Shown here in pieces: positions 36,501 through 47,795 of a DNA stretch of 64,000 bases. The notes under the pieces were generated by a model. That model was not told where the DNA came from. It was given only the letters and a program-made list of their open reading frames with translations, and made no database searches. This DNA comes from Atrichornis clamosus (Eukaryota; Chordata; Aves; Passeriformes; Menuridae). The position numbers and the translations under genes are program-made. Numbering within the stretch: position 1 is the stretch's first letter; every line of letters starts with the position of its first letter. The stretch is from assembly GCA_013400975.1 (NCBI GenBank), contig WBMZ01000392.1, positions 1-64,000 on the forward strand, in the 5' to 3' direction.

Positions 36501-39500
36501 TGCCTTCTTCTTACTTTTACCCTTTCATAAAATTTAGACAATTCTTAACTGAAGATATTTGTAGAGGCATTCCTGATTTGTTTATTTCTTGTGCAGCTCT
36601 CCAGCTCCCTGTCAGGTGCAATTACAACTGTTGGCATATTTAGGATGAAAGATAGGATTTTATGGGTTGTACAAGGAGGGTGGAGAGCAGAGACAGGATG
36701 AAAAGAGAGAACTGCAGAAAGCAATCTGCTTTTGTAACAGTAAAGTTTCAGCTTATTTTCCTCTTTGATTGTGACATCTTTTATTTTTCTGAATGAAGCA
36801 AGCAATAGGTAGCATTTAATCATGAGAATACACAGGGATATAAAGACACTGTGATTATATTGGGACTTTCTTCTTCCACTATCTGGATCAGCAATTGAGT
36901 TTACAGCTGGACAAACATCTCTCTTTTTATCTTTTTTCTCAGTTGTTACCTTTCTAGATGGCAGATAGGAGCCAAGCTTTTTTTCAGTAGTTGTCAAGCT
37001 CTATTTCTTAAACAGAAGCTGCTGTAGGGATTCCTCTTTCTCCTAAATTATAGCAGATTCACTCAGGAGTAGGAAATCACTCAAGAACCACCTTACTCCA
37101 GAGATTTTTTGCAGTTTTCTGGCAAACGTACACAGCCTTCATGTCAGTGGATGAGCAGCCACCAGGGGAGTTGGTTATGGCTCTTTATCAGCTACAGTTT
37201 CTTCTCGTCCAGATTAGGCTGCCCAGACGAACACTACCTTCTCTTCTATATTCTGGAAGCTTGTCCCCAGCTCCTGAGCTCTGGTTTTCTTTTGCCAGGA
37301 GCTCAGATCTCCTAGAACTGCTGGTGGCAGGGCAGAAATTGGAAGAGAAACAGTTCTTCCAGCAGCTTCACAGTGCAAGGGGCATTTCTCCTGGAAGTCA
37401 TCCAACTTCTCTGCAAGATACATATGGCAGAAAGGACACAATTTCAGGCTCTTCAGAAATCCTTTCCTTACTTTCTGTTTGAACCATGCACCTCCGAACA
37501 GGGCTCTGAGCTGAAAGAACAGCTTGTCGTGTAGTGATCTGCTGCAGCATCTCTCTGGGCCCCCTTTGCAGGGTGTGGGGAGGAGCAGTGGGAGGCTGTG
37601 AGTACACTGTGCCTCATCCCGAAGGAGGCACTGAAATGGTGGAGAGGACTGCTTCTCTGGAAGTTCCAGTGTTTTCCCTGCTGGCTGCAGAGTGAGCCTG
37701 GAGTACCTCCTTCATCCCCAGATGTGTCCGTTGTAAAGAGCTGCAATTAGGTGAGAGAAAGTCAGTCTCTCTTCTAGTATAGACACTGATTGTCCTTCAA
37801 GGGATTGAATATGTCATGTTCATAGCACATTCTTCAGTGCTAGTCCTGCATTTCAGAGAGTCCTCGTTAATCTTTATTCAAGACCATAATCATATCTTCC
37901 TGTGTTAACCTCACAAGCCTGGGGAAATGTAAGCTGTGTTCAGGGAAGATTGCCCTGATCACTGCCTGCATTGCAGGGAATATTGCCCAGGTGCTGGGCT
38001 GCAGCAAAGTGTCTCCCTGCTCTGGTGCCCACCTGGGCAAACACTCAGTGGATATAGAGAGAACTGAACCTGTTTGACCAAGGCTGCTGCTCTTCAGGGA
38101 AGGGGTTGAGGCCTGGTGAGAGCAGCAGCTAAAAGAAGCCTGCTGGGAGCAACTTTAAGAGCAGGAAGAGCTACTGATTCTTTGAAGAGGCATTTAGGAG
38201 GCATGCAGTGCCACGAGGATGGGAATGCCAAGGAAGAGCACACTAGAGCATACAGCTCTGGGCAATTTATATCTCCTTGTTCCCTCCTGCTTGGCCATTG
38301 TATTCAATTGAGACACTCTCATCACTTTAGTTCTTAAATTGTGAGGAGCCCCACAGTGCAGGTTGTCTTAATCCAGAGGAAGTGCAGTTACACAATGACA
38401 GTACACGCAGTGTCATTATAAAAAAAAATAAATTGAAAGAACATTCCTTGAGCATAATGATATCATTTTTGTCAATATTCTCTAACTCAATAAACAAGCA
38501 AAAGAGGATATATTCATAGCTGGTTGAAAAAAGAACCACAACTCTCACTAATAACATTTCTCATTTCTGATTTGACGATAGCTGATGGCAGCTTTTATAG
38601 ACCAATCTCTGCTGAGCACACACCTGCAAGGAAATGAACCTGTGAGTAAATGTATTATATAGACTTAGCTCAGGAATAATTTGTACAAATTGATGGTAAA
38701 AGCCAAATCAAACACACGAAGCCTGCTCTGACAGCAGCTAGGGAGAAACAGGCCTGGAGGAGGGAGGTGACTTCCCCATGCACTTCAGTAGGAGTCCACA
38801 AGGTGCCCTGCTCTTCCAGCTGAGCCTAGAGTGAAAACATATAAACCAACCCTTTGCTACAGGTATTTTTGGTACTGAGTTCTCCCTTGCATGTGTAATT
38901 CCCACCTGGGTGAATGCTCTTCGCTACAAGGGAGGATGGAACAGCTTAGCACCATGTTGAGGGATGAGAGGAGGAAAAATGAGGGAAGATACCATATGTG
39001 GGGAAAGAAAATGGCAGGGCGATCCTTGTACCAAAGGAGAGTTTCTCAGATTCTCCCTGACTCAATTACAAGGCAAAACATCATCTTGAGGAGAGCTACT
39101 TCCTGCTGGGTTTGCTCTTTGGTAACATGATTTTGCAGTTCTTTTTCTGATTGAGGGTATGTAAGGCTCAAGGGTAGTTGAGGCTTTATCTTGAAGGTCA
39201 AATTTTAACATAAGCGGCTAAGTTACTGTGATCGCTTTATGCTTCTTCTCTCTCCAGGTGCTCACAGAGACCTTTAGCATACCTTGAGTGGAGATGCTTC
39301 ACAAAAGGTGTTTCAGGTTTGCGTCCAGTAAGCAACTAAAACCAGTTCTAAGGAGAAAAAAAAATTGCTTTTCCCTGCAAATTATTGTGTGCTAGCATGT
39401 GTGAGCCTAAATCAGCTTCATTAACAGCAGAGATTGAACAGTTTTTCTACATGCATCAGATTATTTGAATAGAGAAACAATCTCAGGGGCTGTAGCTATT

Positions 39501-40815
39501 CCACTTCTGTGGATTAACTGCTTGATAGTGCAAGGAGTGTTGATTAAGACACTGCTTTGAGCATGCAAATGCAGAGTGGGTGGTGATGGACCCAGGGAAA
39601 CATCCGGTGTCCTGTCACCAGAGGAACACACAGTCCTTCCTCAGCAGTCCTGCAGAGATACAGCCTAACACATAGTGCGAAGAAAACTGATTTGCAAGTG
39701 GTAAGAGTTGTTAAAGGATGCATGGGAGCCTCTTGGTGGTAAAGCTGTGTAACTGCATCTTCTGATGGACTTTGGCACAGAAGACCTGCTCTGTTAGGAT
39801 CAACATGTTCCTTCAAAACACTCACCAAGTTCTCATTCAGGCTTGAGGGACCTGTCTTTTAAGGTTTTCTTCCCTCTTTCAGGAGAAAAAAATTTATGTC
39901 TGTTTCTGGAGACATGTAAGTTCTCAGTTCATTCAAAAGAAGCTACTCTGGTGGGTCTCAAATATTCCTTTCCCTTACCATGACCAAACTGCAACAAAAA
40001 TATGATGTGATACTACATGCTGAAGCTTTCTTGTCCTCAGGAAATGTCTGGGAAAGGTAGGGCCAAGCAAAATGGAGATGCCCCCTATCCTAATGAAATG
40101 CAATCCCTTGTGCTAAGTGAAAATAGCTTGCTTGATAGCTTCTCTAGAGAAGAAAAGAAAAGTGAATCAGGAAAACTGCTCTAAGAGAACACTAGGCAGC
40201 GCACAGCACTAGGGGTGGTTTGCTTTCTTTTTCATCTGAGTGTGGATTGAGTCTAGTCCCTAGAAATCCACGGTTCCTCCAACCGGATATCATCAGCTGT
40301 CACTCACCTGCAGAAATTTCTCCTGGTAGAGGGAGACAGATTCCTTATGTTTATGGAGAAACCTATGGATAAAATAGTAGAGACTACAAAGTTTTGTTTT
40401 CAATTTCTACTTGCTAGGCACCAAAAGGTACGTTGTGCATTGGGGAGGATAAATACAATTGCTATAGACAACACAAAGATGGCAAATATTGTCCACTCTG
40501 CTGTTTCTCATCCACTTTTTATTAGCCAGTTTATGTGTTCTGCTGTTGTCAATTCATTTTGAGCATGTCTTTTTCTCTTTTCCTTTTGCACTCATCCTGA
40601 GTACACTAGGCTGCAACAAGCAAGAACTCTGCAGCAGATGTTTCTGCTTTGCGGACTCTGGCATTCCACACTTGGTTGTTTCTTAAGAACTAGAAATCCT
40701 GACTGGGATGTTTCATTTTTCTCTCATGAGCTATGGGAGCACCACAGAATAACATCTAATCAGTACTAATTCCTGTAGCTTGTATTAACATTAATTACTC
40801 AACTTTGGGGACAGA
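27532..40815. other. Intergenic sequence, no recognised gene
   Basis: Thirteen kilobases without a recognised gene. Open frames up to 168 codons (31519-32025, plus strand) and 113 codons (37141-37482, plus strand) have no recognisable domain. A possible 21-base micro-exon with strong flanking splice signals lies at 34561-34581. A GC-richer, less repetitive patch occurs around 34.15-34.34 kb. A 12 bp motif GCCCAGAGGCAC is repeated twice near 30.28-30.31 kb. Confidence 0.6.
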
Positions 40816-41630
40816 ACATACCCTTAGCAAATTTGCAGATGACGTTAAACTGGGGGAATGTTTAACATGCTGAGCAGCAAAGTTCTAATCCAAAGAAACT
40901 TGAGTATTGGGCCAACAGTAACTTCATGAAGTGCAGGAAGGGGAATGCAAAGCTCTGCACTTGGGGGGATATAACAGTAGGCATGAGTGCTGAGTTAGAG
41001 GGGGTGCCACGCTGTGAGTTAGCAGTGCACCCTCGTTGCCATCAACATGAACTGCACGGTGGGCACTGGCAGAAGCAGCGTGGCCAGCAGGCCACAGGGA
41101 CGTGATAATTTGGCAATGATGAAGTAGTTTCATGTTTGCAGACTTTGCAGCCCAAGAGGAAAGGGAGAGAAAAGAGGATTGAGTAGAACACTAATAGGAT
41201 CATCAGATGCCTGGAGCACAGACCTAGAAGGACATGTTGGGGAGCTGGGCAAGTCTAGCCTGGTGAAGAGATTAATCTAACTAACCACAGCATACAGCTG
41301 CCTGGTCAGGAGCTGCAGAGCTGCCTGAGACAAACTCTTCTCAACAGTGGCAAGTTGTATGAAAAGGGACAAAAGTCACATGTTGCATTTTTGCGGGTTC
41401 AGACTGAACCTTAGGAAAAAATTCCTCACTGTGAGGCTGGTGCAGCACAGGAACAGTTTACCCAGAGTGGTCAGGGACTCTTTGTCCTTGGAAGTTCTTG
41501 GGAATCAGCCAGGCAAAGCAACAGCTGATCTAAGCTAGTGTTGGCAACAGCCCTGCTTCTTATGGGAGACAGGACCAGAGGCATCCAGAGATCTTTTCCA
41601 GCCAGCATTTCAATGCTTGTATGAATTTGA
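40816..41630 (+). mobile_element. CR1 LINE fragment with 3' part of reverse transcriptase
   Basis: The left end encodes LSKFADDVKLGE. FADD (40832-40843) is the catalytic aspartate motif of CR1-family reverse transcriptase. The frame then breaks at a stop within about seven codons. Downstream, typical CR1 sequence continues in sense orientation: GAGCTGGGCAAGTCTAGCCT, a GACTGAACCTTAGGAAAAAA block, CAGGAACAGTTTACCCAGAG, and a terminus like GAGATCTTTTCCAGCCAGCA with ATTTCAATGCTTGTATGA. It is dead: truncated at its 5' end, interrupted and probably internally deleted. Boundaries are approximate. Confidence 0.85.
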
Positions 41631-44600
41631 GGGATGCAGTGAGCCAATCTAAGAGTCCTGTTGCAGTCAGACTTTAGTTGAACAGCCAGTAGTTATGAAG
41701 TGTTGCTGAGAAGTGAACTGTGTCTTCACGTGCAATGGGAAATCTCTTTTCCCAAATCACGCCACACATGTTATAAAGCTGCACCAGTGTACATAAGTTC
41801 CTGATGAGGGCAACTTTTCTTACTGGTGTGTGCTCCAGTTCTGGAACACTTGTAGTACATGCCAACATATGAGTATGGACTAATCCTTTGCATCTATTTG
41901 TGGATTGGTTAAACTCCAAAAGTAAGAGCATAATTCTTTAATGAATGAGAGGGTTTACAAGTCCTTAGCTGGCTCCTGGTGTGGTGGTTGTTCTATCCCT
42001 GAGGTACCTCAGCTGTGGCTAACTCTGAAGAATTAGGTATGACAAACTGAATGTACATTTTACATTGAGCACATCTGCGTCCTTTATTCAGGTTATTGGT
42101 TCACAAAATAGCACATCTGTATTCCAAGTGAAACTTCCATGAAAACACAAGCTGCTCCTAGCTTATGAGTCCTGTTCTTCCCAGAAGGAAAATCCCTCAA
42201 CATCTGCAGAAGCAATAACTATTTCAGCAAGAGTGCTTGCTGTACCTTGCAAAATACACCCAAAACAGCTGAAAAGCATTTTTAAAAGTAGAGTAGAGCT
42301 TTCAAGAAGTCCATGACATGCTTTAGCGCTTCATCAGATTCTTGTCTTGTTACACTAAAGACAAGAGTGTTATCACTCTGGTTGATGCATTATTCATAGG
42401 ACTCATTAATTTGCTGTCACATGGCCAAAGTTATTTTTTCACAGTATCTTGTGTCAGAATGAGTGAAAACTGTACAGCCTAAATTCAAAGGATGTTCCAG
42501 GCCTGTGGAAACATTTTCTAAGGTACTTTTCAGAGTAAGCCTTTACAAAGTTTGAGGAAATGGCATTATATATTGAGATCTTCTCATTTGGCTGCAGTAT
42601 TTGGATAATATGTGTATTGGTAAAAGTGTCTACTGTGTGCGTTTCAATCTCTTAAAACTCAGATGCCCACTGCCCAGTTCAATGTACTTTTCCAGAATTG
42701 TTTTGTGTTTCTCCACTTGTTTTCACAATTCCTGTTTCCGTGTACTTTTTTGATACTCTTATTCCACAGAGAGAGTGATTACATCCGGTGTAGAACAAGC
42801 CTTTGCTATATTCAAACCCCATTATGTGACCAATACTCTGGTAGGTTTGAAAGGATTGCAGGATGTCATTTGCAGCTAAGAAAAGGTAAGTTAGTGAATC
42901 TACTATTTGGTAAAGGCTTCTTATCAGTAGAGATAAGAACTACAGTAAACACTGCATGTGTGTAATAGGAAGTGAAGTTATGGGCTGCTGGTGACAGCTC
43001 TTATCTTTTGTCTCCTTTAAAAAATATAGTACTTTGAGGCTTCCTGATTTGAACAGTCTTCAGAAATATGGGATATTATATGTCTTGTTAACTGAAAAAT
43101 CTCCTGCAAATCCTCCAGCCAGCACCTTGTTGTCCAGTATTGTGTCTTTAATTTTTGACATTGACATTTGCCTAGGGTAACTGAGTTTGCATTATTGTAA
43201 TACAAATTACTTCATCCAGGAAAGTAAGAAGTTCAACGTTCAAGTACTGTGACTTTTTGTTTGATCTTCACTCATGTTTTAATTTCCATATCATTTATGT
43301 ATTATAGGAAGCCAGAGACAGAATTAGTGTCAAGAAAAGCCAGAAAGAAAAAATTGCTCGAACATGCAAGATTCTCCTAGAGTCAGCTCATTCAGCCATT
43401 ATACTAAATACATTTGTACAAGGCTCTTTTTGTCACATTATTTTATCCCGAAGCTGTGATTTAGTCAAACGAAAGTACGACATGCTATAATGGACTTGTG
43501 TACCAAACACTTATTTGTGCCTTTTCTGGAACGGTTACATTGCTCTGCTTTCAGCCCACTGGACAATGTATGGGGCTCACAGGCTGCTTTGTACCTCTGC
43601 CAGCTGCCCTCTGTGTGATGATAATGCTCACTCATGCCTTCTCTGCTCTTGGAACTCAAGTGGTGCATTTGCAACAGGAGTAGTGTGTCTCAGTAGCTAC
43701 CCCTCTGAAGGACTCATAGCTGGACCCTTCAAAAAGGTTTAGGTTAACATTTAAAGTGGATGCAGTAACCCACTTCTTTATGAAAGACCCAGCATGTGTT
43801 TTGAAATGAAATCCTGTTTTACACAGCAAGTAAGGATTTTTAAAAAATGTTTGGGCATAGGCTTCCATTGAGTCTTGCTGCTAATTTCTGTGGAGTTCCT
43901 GGTCGTTTTAAATAGGTATCATTGAATTAGTATAATGCCATATGCATGTACAATTAGGAGACTGCTGTGTGAAATACACTGTTTATAACAATTACTTATT
44001 ATTAACATGATTACTTAATGCTGGAGATACCACTTGGTGTGTGGCCAAGCATAAAGACTTGTGAGCAAATATCCATGGTTTAGAGAGAGAGGCTGGAAGT
44101 GAGAATGATATTCAGCTCCAGATTGTAGACACTTGCATTAGGAATATGAAAGCGAGATCTCCATGTGCACTGGATGCATAGGTACCCATTCTAATCAGAG
44201 GAGAACTAGTGTTTTATTTAGCTTTTTAATAAATATCTAACCAACAGAAAGTCTTCTAACGTGCCTGAAGTATCATTGCACTGGCAAATACGACACAAGA
44301 CACAAAGGAATCCTGTGCTCTTCTGCACATAAATGAAATTTGGGAAAGATACCATAGGATAACTGAAACAGCAATGTTTGGACAAATGAACAAGCTCTAG
44401 ACCTCCAGAGACTGTATTGGGAGTTCAGACATCCAAACTACAGGTAAATACATACAGGTAGTCCTTCAGATACCTGAGTTTGAGTGTAATGAATAATCCA
44501 AGTGAGTGAAGAATAGTCTCCACTGAAGCTGAGGAGAAAACTAAGCCATTTTAAATATATGCCTAATGGTCCATTAAAAAAATTGTTCCAAATTGTTGGA

Positions 44601-47517
44601 TTTGTTATAGGTGAGGTTTTAATTGATAGTTATAGTGATCCAAAATCTGATCTCATCATCTAACAGCTGTGTAAGTGTAGCCCTTCTGGGCAATGACAGA
44701 GCTCAGAGGGCCCATCCATGAAAGTCCTTAGCTTTTGTTCAGTGACTCCTTGATGGACATTCTGGTGATTTATTAGGCTGTTCTGGCTGGTGTAGGAATA
44801 AGCCTAAGTACTTAGAAGGTTTCTTTGGGCTCGGCGACTTACAGTGTTGTCTTTGTTGCCTTTTGTAAATGCCCTGGGGGTAGCCTCCCTTCAGAGAAGC
44901 AAGCTGCAGGGATGCATTTCTGTCCTACACAGATGTGGACACAAAAATGCACCAGTTGTTTGCTGTTTCCCAGAGTACAATACCTGAAGGCAGTCTGTTG
45001 AAAAGTTGATTTTCTCAGAAACTCTGAGTCCTAGAAGATTCTTATGTATTGGCAAAGTTTTCACTTCGAACTTCTCATGTGACTCATGGATCTAGGCAAA
45101 ACAGCAAAACATCTGAGTTTCTACCCTTGCACTCTGTTCTTTGGACTTAGGCCAGATGCTTCAGGATCTCTATAATTCTTCTTACACGTCTTCTATACAG
45201 CCCATTTTTCTCCTCCCTGAGTATTGCCCAGCATATAAAACCAAATAATTTGTCAGCTGAAAACAGTGAATTGACTTCTGTGAGATTTTGTTCAGATACC
45301 CCTGAACTTTTTAAACTGGCCTCTGAAAGGCTTCTTACCTGTTGGATCCCAAGTAAATCAGTCTGCAGTCAGGAGCAGTTACCCTAATCATATTCCTATA
45401 CAATTTTTCAGAGGTCTAAGCCTCCTGGCCATTATCTCCTGAACTCTTCATTCCCTTTCTCACTTGATGTGACAGTGACATTCTTGTATTTGCATTGCTT
45501 ATTCAAAACTTGTACTCAGAAAGTGAATCAAAAGGACAACAGATGCACAAGGAGAAAGCATACAGGAGGCACCAGGTGCAATTCAGCCTGTCCCCTGTTC
45601 CTAATCTATATCTGCCCATTCAAGAATACTCTGCCATATCTCCAGTTTCAGGAAGCTTTTAGTATTATACAGGTTTCATCAAAGCAGTGGTGATTTGCAC
45701 TAGCTGGCAGCCTAGTTATGTTCAGATTTTTAGAAATAGCCCAGCAGACAAGTGTAGTGAATGTAAAGGATTATCAAATAAGCCCTATTTGTGCTTCATT
45801 CTATTACATATCTCACTGCTGTCCAAAATGCTTGTGTGGTTCTCTTTGAGGAAATTATTCTTCCTTTTCAATTTTGGTTTCTTCATCCTACCTGCTGTGT
45901 TATTAATTTCTTTTTCCAGAAAATCACCTTGCAGCAGAAGACCACAGCATCTTGGGTGAAATACTCAATGAGCAGAAACTGCAATCTGGATATTTTCACG
46001 GGGAGATCAAATTACGCAGTTTGCTGTATAAAGCACAAACAAATTTTAGTCTGGTTGGTGCTTATCTATTTTTGCAAGTACATCACTTTGGAAAGAGACT
46101 TGCTCAGCTAATCTATAGCTGTCATGGAAATGTAATTTTTCCTTACTCCAAACCAATAACGGGCACCTGGCAAGCTTGCTTGTGCATCCATGCATTCAAG
46201 TCTAGCAGTTTCCATGGAAACCAATCAAACTGTCGCACCAGTTTTCTAACATGCTGCCACTTCACAAACACAGGACAAGTTGTTTTGCACAAAATTCCTT
46301 TATAATGCTCTTCTGTTTTCTCTCCGGAGACAGTTCAGCAAGACGAAATGTTTATACATTTAGATTGCAAGAATTGCTTCTTATTGCAGCTAAACCAGTT
46401 CAACTACCTGAGAACATTCAGGCTTAAGCTTTTAGAAACTCACTGAAAAATACCTTTTAGGCTATGGAACTCCCTATGTTTAGGTGAGAAAAAGGAAAAG
46501 TTTCTTTTAAAATGTAAGCATATTTATACTGTGATTTCACTAATACACTACTTTTGTCTCTGGTTTTCTTCTGGGAAGATATTTGAATTCCAATCTCAAG
46601 AAGCCAGCTTCTTTTGTGAGGCTGCCATGCTAACCTTCAAGTTAGATTGATAAAGTTGTTAAAGGAGTTTAAGAACATGAACTCCGTGAGAACAAGAGAT
46701 GAGACTCAGAGTTCCAAGAGGTCTTGTTCACTCTATGGTTTCAGGCCCATCTGGTGGGTAACAAAACCCACGTCTTCTTTGTTTACGAATAATTCAGATT
46801 TCAAACTGTATCCTAACACACCCAATGAACAAGTTTTCAGAGGAGCTTCAGAATCTCAGAGGTACAGAGTCATCTACTGCTCTCTCATCTCTTTCTGAAC
46901 ATGTAGGTTTCAGATATGGCCCAACATGCATCTTCCTCCCAGGTTTTCTGTTTGAGTAAAGCTCATGGCATGTACCCTCCCACCACGCAACTCAACATCT
47001 ATTTATTATTCAACCAGTAGCAAGCTTCTCCAGCAAACAAATATCGTGACATGACCATTTTTGATTCACACACTGGTCATTTTTAAAAAAGATTACTGAA
47101 TCTTAGAAGTTACCAGCTCCTATAACTGAGGAGTTTGTTCTGAGACTTTTGAACAATATCAAGCATTTTTCTGCATTTGTTTCTTCCCTATGCAGTACTG
47201 TTTCATTACTATCAACAGCTGATCCTCATTTAAACTGGAGAGGCATCAAATGTGATTTCAGCCTGTGAAACCAAAAAATAGTTAATGGTACATGTGAGAT
47301 GAAGCTCAAAAAAGAAGTTCAAAGGACAGGACAGTTAGTTGGCAGGAGCCATAGAATTCATGCACAGCAAAATTTGCAAGAATGCCTTATGCACTCAATT
47401 TTTACAATAGAGATCAGCTGAAATTGGTAGCTGAAGGGGCATAAATGGGATAAATGCCTATTTATCACGAAGTATCTTTCAGCTGAGGCAACTCTATAGT
47501 GCATACCGTAAAAGATT
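41631..47517. other. Intergenic sequence, no recognised gene
   Basis: No known gene is recognised. Two plus-strand segments, 42770-42885 and 45920-46305, have strong splice-site context and compatible phase and could belong to an unannotated transcript (see findings). The interval is otherwise AT-rich unique sequence with scattered TAAT motifs. Confidence 0.55.
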
Positions 47518-47642
47518 GAATACATTTAATATTGGCTTGCTTAATGGAAAATTCCTAGGCTATTAGCTTTAATTTAATGCTAATTTACCCATTTAATAAC
47601 AATTGATATTAAACAGTTTCCTATTTAATGTTAATTGAAAAT
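47518..47642. promoter_or_regulatory. TAAT/ATTA-dense block, possible conserved non-coding element
   Basis: About ten TAAT or ATTA cores occur in 125 bases (for example TTTAATATTGG, CTTAATGG, GCTAATTTACC, TTAATTG). TAAT is the core site of most homeodomain proteins. Such dense AT-rich unique blocks between developmental genes are often conserved enhancers, but base composition alone could produce this. No conservation data can be seen here. Confidence 0.25.
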
Positions 47643-47751
47643 CACTGGTCTCCTCTTCCAGACAATATTTAACCTCACTTATTTCAACTAATGACAAAAA
47701 AAGCATTTTTATTTTGAGCTGAAAACTTTGCAGGAAACGTAAAGTACGGAA

Positions 47752-47795
47752 GAAGCATAGCTCAGTCAGTAGAACTATACACTTTAATGTAATTG
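47752..47795 (+). pseudogene. tRNA-Lys-like 5' half fragment
   Basis: The sequence TAGCTCAGTCAGTAGAAC matches the D-arm and internal A-box of vertebrate tRNA-Lys almost exactly. It is followed by a TACA-CTTTAA-TGTA anticodon-arm-like hairpin, where the loop resembles the lysine CTTTTAA loop minus one T. The T-arm and 3' acceptor are missing, and a run of eleven T follows about ten bases after the anticodon arm. It is read as a truncated tRNA-derived fragment, not a functional gene. Chance similarity cannot be excluded. Confidence 0.35.

Noticed and set aside
37141..37482. 113-codon plus-strand frame starting MSVDEQPPGELVMALYQLQF
   Set aside because: Looks mildly protein-like, but I recognise no family and see no splice or poly(A) support.
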